From NCBI GenBank assembly GCA_900550475.1, contig URSA01000011.1, positions 1 to 64,000 of the forward strand: a stretch of DNA of 64,000 bases. Reading direction: 5' to 3'. Both the position numbers and the translations under genes were made by a program. The notes below the pieces were generated by a model. It was not told where the DNA came from, did no database searches, and worked only from the letters and a program-made list of their open reading frames with translations. This DNA is from an uncultured Lachnospiraceae bacterium (GTDB lineage: Bacteria; Bacillota; Clostridia; Lachnospirales; Lachnospiraceae). Below, in pieces: positions 51,879 through 60,910 of the stretch; position 1 is the stretch's first letter; every line of letters begins with the position of its first letter.

Positions 51879-52631
51879 TTACTGCACAACCGTACTGATC
51901 ACGATATTTTCCGCCGGGATATCCGCTTTTCTCTTGATAATATCTTCTATTTGCGCGCGCTGTGCCTCGTTTAACTCGGATGCGTTCACCACCACATCGG
52001 CTCCCGTGCTGCTTATGCTGACCACCACACCGGAGAAGCCCTTCGCCTCAAGAAGCAGCTCCGCCTCCATCTCCTTCTCCGCGATCGTCGTCATCTCCAC
52101 CATGGCTTCCACCGCATTCTGCTTCTGTTCGTCGCTCAGTGCCGTGCTGTTTATGATCTCCAACAGCGTTTCCTTATTCTTCGCCCTCACCTGCTCCTTC
52201 TGCAGCTTTGCCTCCGAAAGCAGGGCAATGTTGGCGCTTCCGGTAAACACGGCATCCCCGGGAATCTCCCCCGCATCGGGCGTGGCAATGTCAGAGCCTG
52301 AGGTCTCCGCAGCCGTTCCCGAAAGTTCCGCTGTCTCCATTCCCGTATCCAGATAGTCCTCCACGATCACATCCGCATCCGAGTCCAGACTCTCGATCTC
52401 CGTAAGCTGCCCGGAAATCAGATCCTCCTCGGAGAGGTCAAGCAGTCCGTCCAGCGTGTACTGCTCTGAGATCTCTCCCGTCGTAAATTGTTCCGCCTGC
52501 GCTTCCCCCGACGTGGGTATGTACTCTTCCTTCTCCAGATTTGCCCCCGTAAATTGCAGATAACCCGCGATCGCGATCATAATCGCCAGGGCAGTGATCA
52601 TAAGTTGGTTCTTTTTCAGAATATTTTTCAC
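51879..52631 (-). CDS. spoIIIAH: Stage III sporulation protein AH
   Basis: Mother-cell component of the feeding-tube channel; its extracytoplasmic domain pairs with forespore SpoIIQ. The 250-aa protein has an N-terminal anchor (ITALAIMIAIAGYLQFTG), a long acidic linker and a C-terminal ring-building domain (SDEQKQNAVEAMVEMTTIAE and GVVVSISSTGADVVVNASEL). It starts with GTG, preceded by AGGGGAG. Last gene of the spoIIIA operon, about 94 bp after spoIIIAG. Confidence 0.93.
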   Translation of the reverse strand: MKNILKKNQLMITALAIMIAIAGYLQFTGANLEKEEYIPTSGEAQAEQFTTGEISEQYTLDGLLDLSEEDLISGQLTEIESLDSDADVIVEDYLDTGMETAELSGTAAETSGSDIATPDAGEIPGDAVFTGSANIALLSEAKLQKEQVRAKNKETLLEIINSTALSDEQKQNAVEAMVEMTTIAEKEMEAELLLEAKGFSGVVVSISSTGADVVVNASELNEAQRAQIEDIIKRKADIPAENIVISTVVQ

Positions 52632-52725
52632 GTCCTTCTCCCCTTTGCTGATTTTGTCTCAGTTTGATTTACTAGTTTATTATATTAGGCATCCTTTTTG
52701 CCTATGCATTCTTGTTTCCTTTTTC

Positions 52726-53352
52726 TTACTGCGTCTTTGCGCTCTCCATGCGGATGACCTTCACCTGATGCGCCTCTATGCCAAACAGCACCTGCGCGGC
52801 GTCCGACAGATTCTTGCTGACCGTCCCGTTTCCCGCCCCCTGTGCCAGAATCAAGACGCCCTCCACCTTCGGGCTTACCGTCTTGATGACATAGGGCTCG
52901 GCACCGCTCCCCCGGGTACTCATGACCGTGTTCTCCCCCGCATCCAGATTATTCACCGTGCGGGTTCCTCCCTGGGAATCCTCCTCTATGGAATTGCTCC
53001 TCGCCGTGGAGGTGTCCTTCTCCACAATCCGTTCCGCCGAGGTTCTCCATGTGAGCACGACCCTGACCTGACCGGCGCCCTCCATCCCGCTCAAGAGCTC
53101 CCCCACCTTCTGCTCCAGCGCCATCATATAGGCCTCCGTTTCCGACAGCATCCCCGCCTCCTCAGAATCGTAACTGTCGTTATTTAACGTGGCGGCATTC
53201 AATGTGGTATCGCTGTCTGCCTGTTCCTTTTGTGTTGTCTTTTTCTCCACCGGAAGTGCGATCACCATGAGAAGCGCTCCCGCCAGCACCAGCATCAGCA
53301 GATGATTCTTATTCCTGATCAGCCCTTCCAGCTTTTCCTTTATCTCCTTCAT
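52726..53352 (-). CDS. spoIIIAG: Stage III sporulation protein AG
   Basis: Ring-forming channel component. One membrane helix near the N-terminus (LLMLVLAGALLMVIALPV) is followed by an extracytoplasmic ring-building motif with YMMALEQKVGELLSGMEGAG and VRVVLTWRTSAE. 208 aa. Its ATG overlaps the spoIIIAF stop by 4 bp (53349-53352) with GGGAGG upstream. Confidence 0.93.
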   Translation of the reverse strand: MKEIKEKLEGLIRNKNHLLMLVLAGALLMVIALPVEKKTTQKEQADSDTTLNAATLNNDSYDSEEAGMLSETEAYMMALEQKVGELLSGMEGAGQVRVVLTWRTSAERIVEKDTSTARSNSIEEDSQGGTRTVNNLDAGENTVMSTRGSGAEPYVIKTVSPKVEGVLILAQGAGNGTVSKNLSDAAQVLFGIEAHQVKVIRMESAKTQ

Positions 53353-53780
53353 TCCGTTCCTCCCAATGAGATTGCAATCGGCTCGATGGTTACCGGGGCA
53401 GTTTTTGCGTCAGCCGTCTCCTCCGAAGTATCCTCCCCCTGCTCGCTCTCCTCTGTTTTTTGATTGTTAATTCTTGTTTTAATTTCTTCAAGCGTGAGTT
53501 CTTCCAGTAATTGCTCCGCCTGTATGCAGGAAGCGTTAATCTCTCCCCTCTGCTCGGTCAGAAGCGTCTCGTACCGGGTCAGCCCCTGTGCCAGATTCTC
53601 TCCCGTCCTCCCCCGCAGAAGGCCGGAGAGCGGAACCGCAAGCTGGATCAGCACCATCATGCTCATCAACAGCCTGATATATTTTCCGTAATTTTCAGAT
53701 GCCTTGAAATGCAGGAGCATCTGCGCGCAGATCATAAAGATTCCCACCTGTTTGATGATCCCGAACCAACTTTCTCCCAT
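53349..53780 (-). CDS. spoIIIAF: Stage III sporulation protein AF
   Basis: Two N-terminal membrane helices (IIKQVGIFMICAQMLLHF and IRLLMSMMVLIQLAVPLSG) are followed by a soluble domain rich in charged residues. At 143 aa it is short for the family, whose Bacillus member is about 206 aa, so the C-terminal domain may be reduced. TAGGAGG precedes the ATG. Confidence 0.88.
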   Translation of the reverse strand: MGESWFGIIKQVGIFMICAQMLLHFKASENYGKYIRLLMSMMVLIQLAVPLSGLLRGRTGENLAQGLTRYETLLTEQRGEINASCIQAEQLLEELTLEEIKTRINNQKTEESEQGEDTSEETADAKTAPVTIEPIAISLGGTE

Positions 53781-53792
53781 TCCGGTTTCCTC

Positions 53793-54857
53793 CTAAAATC
53801 CCCTGTTTGTGGTATAAGCCGCCACCGAGACCGCGATCAGGAAAAGAAGCACGGCGGTTTCCACTGTCCGGCAGAGCAGGCGGCTGCCGTTTCCCACCTT
53901 GTCCGTACACGCCGTCACACGCTTGTCGCTGACAATCCCCAGAAATGCCGCTGCCGCCTTGAGCAGCACTCCCGTCAGGAAAATTTCCGCAAGGGGCGCC
54001 GCCGCCAAAGCCAGAAGCAGCAGAAGGAAAACCAGTCCCATGCTGTTCTTGATCACCACGGCAGAGCCTAACACCACCTCCACCACGCCGTCCGCCACAT
54101 CTCCCACCCCGGGAATTGCGGACACCGCCTTCTGCATGGTGGTGGTCTTGACGGAATCAATAGCAGGTGTAATCATTGACTGAAAGGCGCTTGCGCCGGT
54201 CACCAGCCCAAGAGATGCCTTGAGCAGGAAACGGATTGCCTTCTCCATCCCATCCACCAGCATGGAGAGCTTCTCCTCAATCCAAAGTCCGTTTACCACC
54301 GCCAGCAGCACATAGCTGTAAATAAAAGGAAGGATCAGCGTGAGCAGCACATGCTCCACCAGATAGATGAGCAGCAATATGATCTGGTAGCCCGCCGCCG
54401 CAGTGAGCGTCCCCGTCGCCACGCCGACGGACAAAAAATAAGCCGGCACGAAAATGCGCACAAACTCCACGATCCGGTTCAGCGTCTGCGCCGCCGTGGC
54501 GGCAGATGAGAGAAAGCATTTCAAAAGAACCGCCGATATCAGCAGATAGGTGAAATAAAAGCCGATGTCCGCCACCTGATGGCTGTCGAATATTTCAATG
54601 AAATGGGAAATCAGCGCCGCCGTGATCCCCAGCACCAGCAGCCAGATAAACACATTCTTCACCGACTGCACATGCTCCGCCATGCCGTTCACCGCACCCG
54701 AGATGGTGTCCGTCACCGCCCCCAGCACATCCCCGGACAAAATCCTTTCAAACATCTCCCAGAGCGACACGCGGCTCTGCCCGAACAGGGCATCCAGCTT
54801 TTGCTGGAGCCCGTCCATCCCGTACTGCCCCCAGATCTCCTCCATCGAAAACGTCAT
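53793..54857 (-). CDS. spoIIIAE: Stage III sporulation protein AE
   Basis: Polytopic membrane protein of the mother-cell channel, with about eight hydrophobic segments and the family-typical stretches PAYFLSVGVATGTLTAAAGY and SAIPGVGDVADGVVEVVLGS. ATG 54857 is the better start (AAGGAG 6 nt upstream); an ATG two codons earlier touches that site. 354 aa. Confidence 0.93.
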   Translation of the reverse strand: MTFSMEEIWGQYGMDGLQQKLDALFGQSRVSLWEMFERILSGDVLGAVTDTISGAVNGMAEHVQSVKNVFIWLLVLGITAALISHFIEIFDSHQVADIGFYFTYLLISAVLLKCFLSSAATAAQTLNRIVEFVRIFVPAYFLSVGVATGTLTAAAGYQIILLLIYLVEHVLLTLILPFIYSYVLLAVVNGLWIEEKLSMLVDGMEKAIRFLLKASLGLVTGASAFQSMITPAIDSVKTTTMQKAVSAIPGVGDVADGVVEVVLGSAVVIKNSMGLVFLLLLLALAAAPLAEIFLTGVLLKAAAAFLGIVSDKRVTACTDKVGNGSRLLCRTVETAVLLFLIAVSVAAYTTNRGF

Positions 54858-54867
54858 TGCCATCTCC

Positions 54868-55248
54868 TTAAAAATTCCTGATCTGCTCCAGAACGGTCAA
54901 CAGGATCGGCAGGCCCGCAAACATGACCGAGAGCTTGCCCATGACCTCGATCTGCCCCGCCACGGAGGAGAAGCCCGCATCCTTGCAGATTCCCGCACTG
55001 AACTCACACACATAGGTAATTCCCACGATTTTGAACAATGTCTTTAAATAACTGCCGTTACCGTCAAAAAATCCCTGCAAAGTGCTGATCTGGGACAAGA
55101 GCTGCGACAGAAAACGAAATGTGTAGGAGAACACCAGCACCGCCGCACCGATTCCGATGTAGAGCGAATACTCCGGTTTCTGTGTCTTGAACTGTACTGC
55201 CAGAAGCACCGCCGCTATCCCCAGAAGGCCGATCTTAATGATTTCCAT
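54868..55248 (-). CDS. spoIIIAD: Stage III sporulation protein AD
   Basis: Small membrane protein, 126 aa, with about four hydrophobic segments; IGLLGIAAVLLAVQFKTQKP at the N-terminus and YLKTLFKIVGITYVCEFSAG are family hallmarks. ATG 55248 with AGGAGGGGG; 27 upstream open codons lie within spoIIIAC's end and are rejected. Confidence 0.93.
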   Translation of the reverse strand: MEIIKIGLLGIAAVLLAVQFKTQKPEYSLYIGIGAAVLVFSYTFRFLSQLLSQISTLQGFFDGNGSYLKTLFKIVGITYVCEFSAGICKDAGFSSVAGQIEVMGKLSVMFAGLPILLTVLEQIRNF

Positions 55249-55268
55249 CTTCCCCCTCCTTTTGCCTC

Positions 55269-55463
55269 TCACAGTGAAAATAACGCCTGTATTGTAATGA
55301 ACAGGTCGTATATGTACGGCACAATCCATGTCAGTACCAGGATCAGCCCCGCCAGACTTACCAAAAAGGCCTGCTCCTCCCTTCCGCTGTGCTTCAATAC
55401 CTGACTGAGTATGGTCACCAACACTCCCACCGCCGCAATCTTAAAAATCAGACTTACTCCCAT
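55269..55463 (-). CDS. spoIIIAC: Stage III sporulation protein AC
   Basis: A 64-aa protein with two membrane helices, FKIAAVGVLVTILSQVL and FLVSLAGLILVLTWIVPYI. This is the usual size of SpoIIIAC. GGAGG lies 7 nt before the ATG. Confidence 0.93.
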   Translation of the reverse strand: MGVSLIFKIAAVGVLVTILSQVLKHSGREEQAFLVSLAGLILVLTWIVPYIYDLFITIQALFSL

Positions 55464-55488
55464 TCCGTCCTCCGTCTTTCCCGCTTTT

Positions 55489-56007
55489 TCAGAGCAGGAG
55501 TACCGTCAAAAGCAGCCCGCTCATCATTCCCAGCCCGGCAGCAAGCCTGCCCTGCCGCTCCAGATTGTCTTCTCTCACCTTGATCGCACCGGACAACAGA
55601 TCCCGGTGCTGTTCTATGGTTTTTAACTGCATCTGCCGGTCGGTGTGTCCCGTGCATTTGGGGAAATTGAGAAAGAACGCCCGCTCCTCCCCGGTTATGG
55701 GTGCTTGCGCCAGTGCCTGTCCCATCCGCACCGACCAGATCTCGAAGAAGCTCTCCCCCGTATGCCTTTCACTCTCCCTGTATATGGCGTCAAGCGCCTC
55801 CCCGTAGGGAGCCTCCGCCTTCTCGCTGATCTTTTTGCAGCATTCCGGCAGCGTTGCCTTTCCGTAACGCACCTCGCTTAAAAACAGCTCCAGCAGCCCC
55901 CTCAGATAGCGCAGATGCCAAAGTGCCTCATGCAGCCGCCTCCTGTACCAGAAGCCCACTCCGGTGCTCCCCGCCACAATGCAGATTGCTCCCACAAGCC
56001 GAAACAT
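55489..56007 (-). CDS. spoIIIAB: Stage III sporulation protein AB
   Basis: Membrane protein of 172 aa with an N-terminal helix, a cytoplasmic helical domain (HLRYLRGLLELFLSEVRYGK, then LPECCKKIS) and a C-terminal helix (LAAGLGMMSGLLLTVLLL). The layout resembles the cytoplasmic domains of GspF/PilC. GGGGGAGG precedes the ATG. A longer open frame extends to 56244 but overlaps spoIIIAA in another frame. Confidence 0.93.
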   Translation of the reverse strand: MFRLVGAICIVAGSTGVGFWYRRRLHEALWHLRYLRGLLELFLSEVRYGKATLPECCKKISEKAEAPYGEALDAIYRESERHTGESFFEIWSVRMGQALAQAPITGEERAFFLNFPKCTGHTDRQMQLKTIEQHRDLLSGAIKVREDNLERQGRLAAGLGMMSGLLLTVLLL

Positions 56008-56024
56008 ACGCCTCCCCCTTCCGC

Positions 56025-57017
56025 TCAGCCCAAAGCTTTGTTCTCTCCCGCGCCTGCCTGTCCGATCCGCTCCGGTGTCCTTCCCTTTGCAGAGCGGAAC
56101 AGACTGCGCACCCGCGGGCAGGCGTCCTTCTTCTCCAATTCTATGTACCGTGAAAACATTCCTTCCTCCAAAAGCTGCGCCACATCCTCCTTCGTCCACA
56201 GCTCCTCCACGCTGCTTCCATGGATGGTTGCCAGAATTCCGCATCCGCAGGCAGAGACCCGCCGGATCGCCTCCACATCCTCCCTGCCTCCCACCTCGTC
56301 GATGGCGACAAGCTCCGGTGCCATGGCGCGGATCAGCATGAGCATGCCGAACACCTTGGGACAGGCATCCAGCACATCCGTCCGTATCCCCACATCATTC
56401 TGGGGCGTTCCCAGATAACTGCCCGCGATCTCCGACCGCTCGTCCACCACGCCCACTGTCCGTCCCCTGCCCCAGCGGCTGCCGTCGGACACCTGTCTGA
56501 TCAGGTCCCGCAAAAGGGTGGTCTTGCCGCAGCCCGGAGGCGATATAATCAGAGTGTTGCAGAATCTTCCGCCCTCGTACAGAAACGGCAGTACGCCGTC
56601 CGCCGCGCCCTTCACCTCATGCGCAATCCTGATATTCATGCCGGAAATATGTTTCATGGTGCGTATCCTGCCATCCTCCTCTAGCACAACCTGTCCCGCA
56701 ACACCCACCCGGTGTCCCCCCGGCACGGTGAGAAATCCCTGCTTCAGCTCGTCCTCGTAGGCGTAAAGGGAATCGTGGCAGATCTGATTCAGGATCGCCA
56801 GAAGCGCCTCCCTGTCCATCCGGTAACAGCCTGTCTCCGTATCGGTAAACCCTCCGTACCCATCCAGAAAACGCTCCCCCTCATGGAGCCTTGCAATCAC
56901 CGGCTTATCCGCTCTCAGCCTGATTTCCTCAAGTCTGTCATACTGCTTGACCGCACACCCGAAAGCCGCCCGCATATGGGCTGGAAACAGGTATAAAAGG
57001 CTGTCCGCATCCCGCAA
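56025..57017 (-). CDS. spoIIIAA: Stage III sporulation protein AA, ATPase
   Basis: Secretion-type ATPase of the mother-cell channel. Walker A is IISPPGCGKTTLLRDL; Walker B ELVAIDEVGGREDVEAI and the sensor-like GILATIHGSSVEELW follow. I take the TTG at 57017 (starting LRDADSLLYLF, 330 aa) because AGGAGGGG lies 5 nt upstream. An open frame to 57167 would overlap the ABC remnant and lacks a site. First gene of the eight-gene spoIIIA operon, all in order AA to AH. A sigma-E promoter is expected upstream, inside the ABC remnant, but I did not identify it. Confidence 0.93.
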   Translation of the reverse strand: MRDADSLLYLFPAHMRAAFGCAVKQYDRLEEIRLRADKPVIARLHEGERFLDGYGGFTDTETGCYRMDREALLAILNQICHDSLYAYEDELKQGFLTVPGGHRVGVAGQVVLEEDGRIRTMKHISGMNIRIAHEVKGAADGVLPFLYEGGRFCNTLIISPPGCGKTTLLRDLIRQVSDGSRWGRGRTVGVVDERSEIAGSYLGTPQNDVGIRTDVLDACPKVFGMLMLIRAMAPELVAIDEVGGREDVEAIRRVSACGCGILATIHGSSVEELWTKEDVAQLLEEGMFSRYIELEKKDACPRVRSLFRSAKGRTPERIGQAGAGENKALG

Positions 57018-57046
57018 ATCGTCCCCTCCTTCACTCTTGTATACCT

Positions 57047-57877
57047 CTAATATATGTGTGGGCGGCAGGAATATGACAGGCTGTTTGAATTCTCCGCCTT
57101 TTCGCGGATCTTCACAAAGCGCCTGTAAAGACCGTCCGCTGCAATCAATTCGTCGTGGGTGCCGCACTCGGCGATCCTGCCGTCCTCCACCACAAGGATC
57201 TGATCCGCATTCCGGATAGTTGCCAGACGGTGCGCAATGGTGATGATCGTTTTGCCCTTTGTCAGCTCCGAGATAGCGAACTGGATCAGGTGCTCATTCT
57301 CCGGATCGATGCTTGCGGTCGCCTCGTCCAGAATGATGATGGGCGCGCCCTTAAGCATTGCCCTTGCAATGGAAATACGCTGTTTCTCACCGCCGGAGAG
57401 GGTTCCTCCTCCCTCGCCGATCACCGTATCGTAGCCGTCCGGCATCGCCATGATAAAGTCGTGGCAGCGCGCCTTTTTTGCGGCTTCTATCATCTCCTCC
57501 TCCGTAGCGTCCGGCTTGCCGAAGCAGATGTTGGCGCGCACCGTGTCGTGGAACAGGTACACGTTCTGGAACACCATGGAAACGTTGGACAACAGGCTGT
57601 CGCAGGTAAACTCCTTAAGATCATGTCCTCCCACCGTGATCCTGCCGCCCTGCGGATCATAAAACCGGGCAACCAGACTGCAGATCGTTGTTTTTCCGGA
57701 ACCGGACGGCCCCACAATCGCCGTGGAGGTACGCTCCGGAATGCGGAAGCTCACATCCTTTAAAATCTGTCTTTCGTCGTATCCGAAATTCACATGCTCA
57801 AATGCAATGTCATAGTGGGAAAGCGCAATTTCCTTTCCGTCCGCATCGATGAAATATACAGACTTTTCTTTTTTTGT
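57047..57877 (-). pseudogene. 5'-truncated ABC exporter: intact nucleotide-binding domain only
   Basis: The frame holds a complete ABC ATPase domain: Walker A GPSGSGKTT, Q-loop VFQNVYLFHD, signature TLSGGEKQRISIARAM, Walker B IIILDEATASID and H-loop AHRLA. Upstream of the GTG at 57793 the homology continues in frame (GKEIALSHYDIAFEHV, the linker that joins the membrane domain to the ATPase in fused exporters) up to a TAG at 57878-57880. The six-helix membrane domain of about 320 residues is missing. It is therefore a remnant of a fused exporter, broken near 57880; the next sequence is the terminator of another gene. A partial product might still be made. Confidence 0.8.
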
Positions 57878-57908
57878 CTACATGAAGAACCTAAAAAGCG
57901 CACAAAAA

Positions 57909-57936
57909 AGAACACCAAAGTCTCCCTCGGTGTTCT
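57909..57936 (-). terminator. Intrinsic terminator of the small lipoprotein gene
   Basis: AGAACACC (57909-57916) and GGTGTTCT (57929-57936) pair; TTTTTTG follows on the minus strand. It marks the junction next to the truncated ABC gene. Confidence 0.85.
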
Positions 57937-57962
57937 CTTCTTTCCTCTTTTTTGTTCAGAGC

Positions 57963-58586
57963 TTATTCAGCCCATGCCTGCCATTCAACCCACTCATCAT
58001 CATAGGAAAAGTGATTGCAGCCAAGACCGATGATCTCGCCGTCTGCGGAAAGATTTACGGAGAGGATTACGCACTCATCGTAGTCGTCCTGATCCTCCTC
58101 ACAGAACCAGATGTTCTGTACTTCCACATCCTGCATGGCAACCCACTTGCCGTCCTGCTTGTAGAAGCCAAGATCAAGCCAGACATTCGTTACGTCGCTG
58201 CCGTACATATCGTCGGGATCCTCGTTGTTGTACTCCGCAAAGCTGGTATACATTCCGTCATCGCCGGAGTAGATCTCCCACACTGCATAGCCCTTCACTA
58301 CATTGTAGAGCTTCTTGTAGTCGGAGAGCTCCATGCCAAGTTTCAGGCCCCTCTGGGTCTCATACTCCTCGTCATACTGATCGTAGGAACCGTCGGAATA
58401 CTTTCTCACATAGGTCACATCTTCATATACGAGAAGCTCACGTCCCTCTTTCAGCGTGATCTCATCCTCGCTGCCCTTGAATGTGAAATCGTTCTCCGTC
58501 CACTTGCTTGAGGACAGTCCGCTGCAGGCGGTCAGTCCCAGCATCATCGCGCACGCAAGCACGGCTGCCATTAATCTCTTCTTCAT
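57963..58586 (-). CDS. Small secreted lipoprotein of unknown function
   Basis: The N-terminus is a lipoprotein signal (KKRLMAAVLACAMMLGLTAC, lipobox LTAC). The mature part, about 185 residues, is acidic and rich in Tyr, Trp and Asp, without repeats. Segments such as FKGSEDEITLKEGRELLVYE and VEVQNIWFCEEDQDDYDECV suggest a beta-rich extracytoplasmic fold. No family recognised. ATG 58586 is preceded by GAGGAGG. It lies 31 bp downstream of pnp, with its own terminator. Confidence 0.85.
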   Translation of the reverse strand: MKKRLMAAVLACAMMLGLTACSGLSSSKWTENDFTFKGSEDEITLKEGRELLVYEDVTYVRKYSDGSYDQYDEEYETQRGLKLGMELSDYKKLYNVVKGYAVWEIYSGDDGMYTSFAEYNNEDPDDMYGSDVTNVWLDLGFYKQDGKWVAMQDVEVQNIWFCEEDQDDYDECVILSVNLSADGEIIGLGCNHFSYDDEWVEWQAWAE

Positions 58587-58617
58587 TTGTTCTTCCTCCT
58601 CATCAAAATCCCTTGTT

Positions 58618-60708
58618 TTACTGCTGTGCAACATCCTTCATGGAGAAGCTGATTCTTCCCATCTTATCCTTGCCGAGACATACCACCGTCACAACGTCGC
58701 CCAAAGTCAGGACATCCTCCACACGGTCAATACGCTCCTTGGCAATCTTGGAAATATGAACCATACCCTCCTTACCGGGTGCAAACTCTATAAACGCACC
58801 AAACTCCTTGATGCTCACAACCTTGCCCTTAAAGATCTGACCTTCTTCAAAGTCGGTCACAATGATCTTGATCATGTCGACAGCCTTGTCCATCATTTCC
58901 TTGTCGGTGCCGCATACGGATACTTTTCCGTCGTCCGTAATGTCGATCTTCACGCCGGTACGGGCAATGATCTCGTTGATGGTCTTGCCTCTCTGTCCGA
59001 CAACGTCCCCAATCTTCTCAGGATCGATCTGGATGGAAATGATCTTGGGTGCGTAAGGTCCTACCTCCGCTCTGGGTACTGCGATCGCTTTCTTCATGCA
59101 GTTGTCCATGATGAACAGTCTCGCCTCACGGCATCTTGCGATAGCACCTTCCACGATGGGTCTGGTCAGACCATGGATCTTGATATCCATCTGAATTGCG
59201 GTGATGCCCTCCGTCGTACCGGTCACCTTGAAGTCCATATCGCCGAAGAAGTCCTCAAGACCCTGAATATCTGTCAGGAGAACAAAATCATCGTCTGTGT
59301 CACCTGTCACCAGACCGCAGGAGATACCTGCAACCATCTTCTTGATAGGCACGCCTGCTGCCATCAGGGACATGCAGGATGCACAGGTGGAGGCCATGGA
59401 GGTGGAGCCGTTTGACTCGAAGGTCTCGGATACGGTACGGATTGCGTACGGGAACTCCTCCTCGGAAGGCAGCACGGGGATCAATGCTCTCTCTGCCAGT
59501 GCGCCGTGACCGATCTCTCTTCTTCCCGGACCTCTGGAAACCTTGGTCTCTCCTACGGAGTAGGAAGGGAAGTTGTACTGATGCATATATCTCTTGGATG
59601 TCTCATTCTCATCCAGTCCGTCGATCTTCTGCGCCTCGGAAAGAGGAGCCAGCGTGCAGACGTTGCAGATCTGGGTCTGTCCGCGGGTAAACATTGCGGA
59701 ACCGTGTACGCGGGGGATGATATCCACCTCTGCGGCAAGCGGACGGATCTGGGTGATCTCACGGCCGTCCGGACGCTTGTGATCCTTCAGGATCATCTTG
59801 CGGACTGTCTTCTTTTCGTACTGGTATACTGCCTCGCCCAGAACGGCAAGCCAGTCTTCCTTCTCTGCGAAGGCTGCCTCAAGCTTCTCGGTGATCTGCT
59901 TAATGTTCTCCTCGCGGGTCTGCTTGTCGTCGGTAAATACGGCAACTTCCATCTCTGCGGGAGTCACGATCTCCTTCATGGCGTCAAACATCTCTGCGGG
60001 AATTGCGCAGCTTGTATACTCATGCTTGGGCTTTCCAACCTCTGCCACAATGCCGTCGATGAATGCGATAATGGTCTGGTTGATCTCATGCGCCTTGTAG
60101 ATTGCCTCCAGCATCTTTGCCTCTGGAACCTCATTTGCGCCTGCCTCGATCATAATCACCTTTTCTCTGGTGGAGGCAACGGTCAGGTTCAGATCGCCTT
60201 CCTTCCACTGCTGCTGGGAAGGGTTCACGATCAGCTCCCCGTCGATCATGCCGATCTGCGTCATGGCGCAGGGGCCGTCGAAGGGAATATCGGAAATGCA
60301 GGTTGCGATCGCTGCACCCAGCATTGCCACCAGCTCAGGGCGGCACTCAGGGTCAACGCTCATAACCATATTGTTTAAGGTAACGTCATTGCGGTAATCC
60401 TTCGGGAACAGGGGACGCATGGGTCTGTCGATTACACGGCTCGTCAGAACAGCGTTCTCGCTTGCCTTTCCCTCTCTCTTGTTGAAGCCTCCCGGAATCT
60501 TGCCCACTGCATACAGCTTCTCCTCGTATTCCACGCTGAGGGGGAAGAAATCGATCCCGTCCCTGGGCTTGTCCGATGCGGTTGCGCAGGACAGTACCGT
60601 GGTGTCGCCGTAATGCATGAAAGCACAGCCGTTTGCCTGCTTGCCCACTCTGCCGATGTCCACGCTGAGTGTACGTCCGCCAAGTTCCATTGAAAATGTT
60701 TTGTACAT
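58618..60708 (-). CDS. pnp: Polyribonucleotide nucleotidyltransferase (PNPase)
   Basis: Phosphorolytic 3'-5' exoribonuclease and degradosome component. Two RNase PH domains, the KH domain (VVGQRGKTINEIIARTGVKI) and the S1 domain (GKVVSIKEFGAFIEFAPGKE) are in order. ATG 60708 has AAGGAG 6 nt upstream; 696 aa is usual. It lies downstream of rpsO as in many bacteria, behind a terminator and a leader with a hairpin that could be the target of autoregulation. Confidence 0.97.
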   Translation of the reverse strand: MYKTFSMELGGRTLSVDIGRVGKQANGCAFMHYGDTTVLSCATASDKPRDGIDFFPLSVEYEEKLYAVGKIPGGFNKREGKASENAVLTSRVIDRPMRPLFPKDYRNDVTLNNMVMSVDPECRPELVAMLGAAIATCISDIPFDGPCAMTQIGMIDGELIVNPSQQQWKEGDLNLTVASTREKVIMIEAGANEVPEAKMLEAIYKAHEINQTIIAFIDGIVAEVGKPKHEYTSCAIPAEMFDAMKEIVTPAEMEVAVFTDDKQTREENIKQITEKLEAAFAEKEDWLAVLGEAVYQYEKKTVRKMILKDHKRPDGREITQIRPLAAEVDIIPRVHGSAMFTRGQTQICNVCTLAPLSEAQKIDGLDENETSKRYMHQYNFPSYSVGETKVSRGPGRREIGHGALAERALIPVLPSEEEFPYAIRTVSETFESNGSTSMASTCASCMSLMAAGVPIKKMVAGISCGLVTGDTDDDFVLLTDIQGLEDFFGDMDFKVTGTTEGITAIQMDIKIHGLTRPIVEGAIARCREARLFIMDNCMKKAIAVPRAEVGPYAPKIISIQIDPEKIGDVVGQRGKTINEIIARTGVKIDITDDGKVSVCGTDKEMMDKAVDMIKIIVTDFEEGQIFKGKVVSIKEFGAFIEFAPGKEGMVHISKIAKERIDRVEDVLTLGDVVTVVCLGKDKMGRISFSMKDVAQQ

Positions 60709-60777
60709 GCTTTTCTCCTTCATTTGCTTAATAAGACCGCGTCTGCGGAATCGGCTTCAGGAAGAATGCCGAAACTA

Positions 60778-60825
60778 CTGAAAAAACCACTTACGCCTGC
60801 AAATCATTTTTTCAGCGGTCTCGGA
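60778..60825 (-). promoter_or_regulatory. Stem-loop in the pnp leader
   Basis: Arms CTGAAAAAA and TTTTTTCAG (60778-60786, 60817-60825) flank a 30-nt loop about 70 nt upstream of pnp. PNPase mRNA leaders in other bacteria carry autoregulatory stem-loops; that role here is inference. Confidence 0.35.
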
Positions 60826-60858
60826 ACAGATTCTGCCTGAAGAGTTTACGGGTTACAA

Positions 60859-60897
60859 AAGGCGGAGAGGCCGAACTAATCGGACACACTCCGCCTT
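60859..60897 (-). terminator. Intrinsic terminator after rpsO
   Basis: AAGGCGGAG and CTCCGCCTT (60859-60867, 60889-60897) pair, with an inner CCGA/TCGG stem; TTTTG follows on the minus strand. Readthrough into pnp is possible. Confidence 0.75.
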
Positions 60898-60910
60898 CAT
60901 GCTCTTTGAA

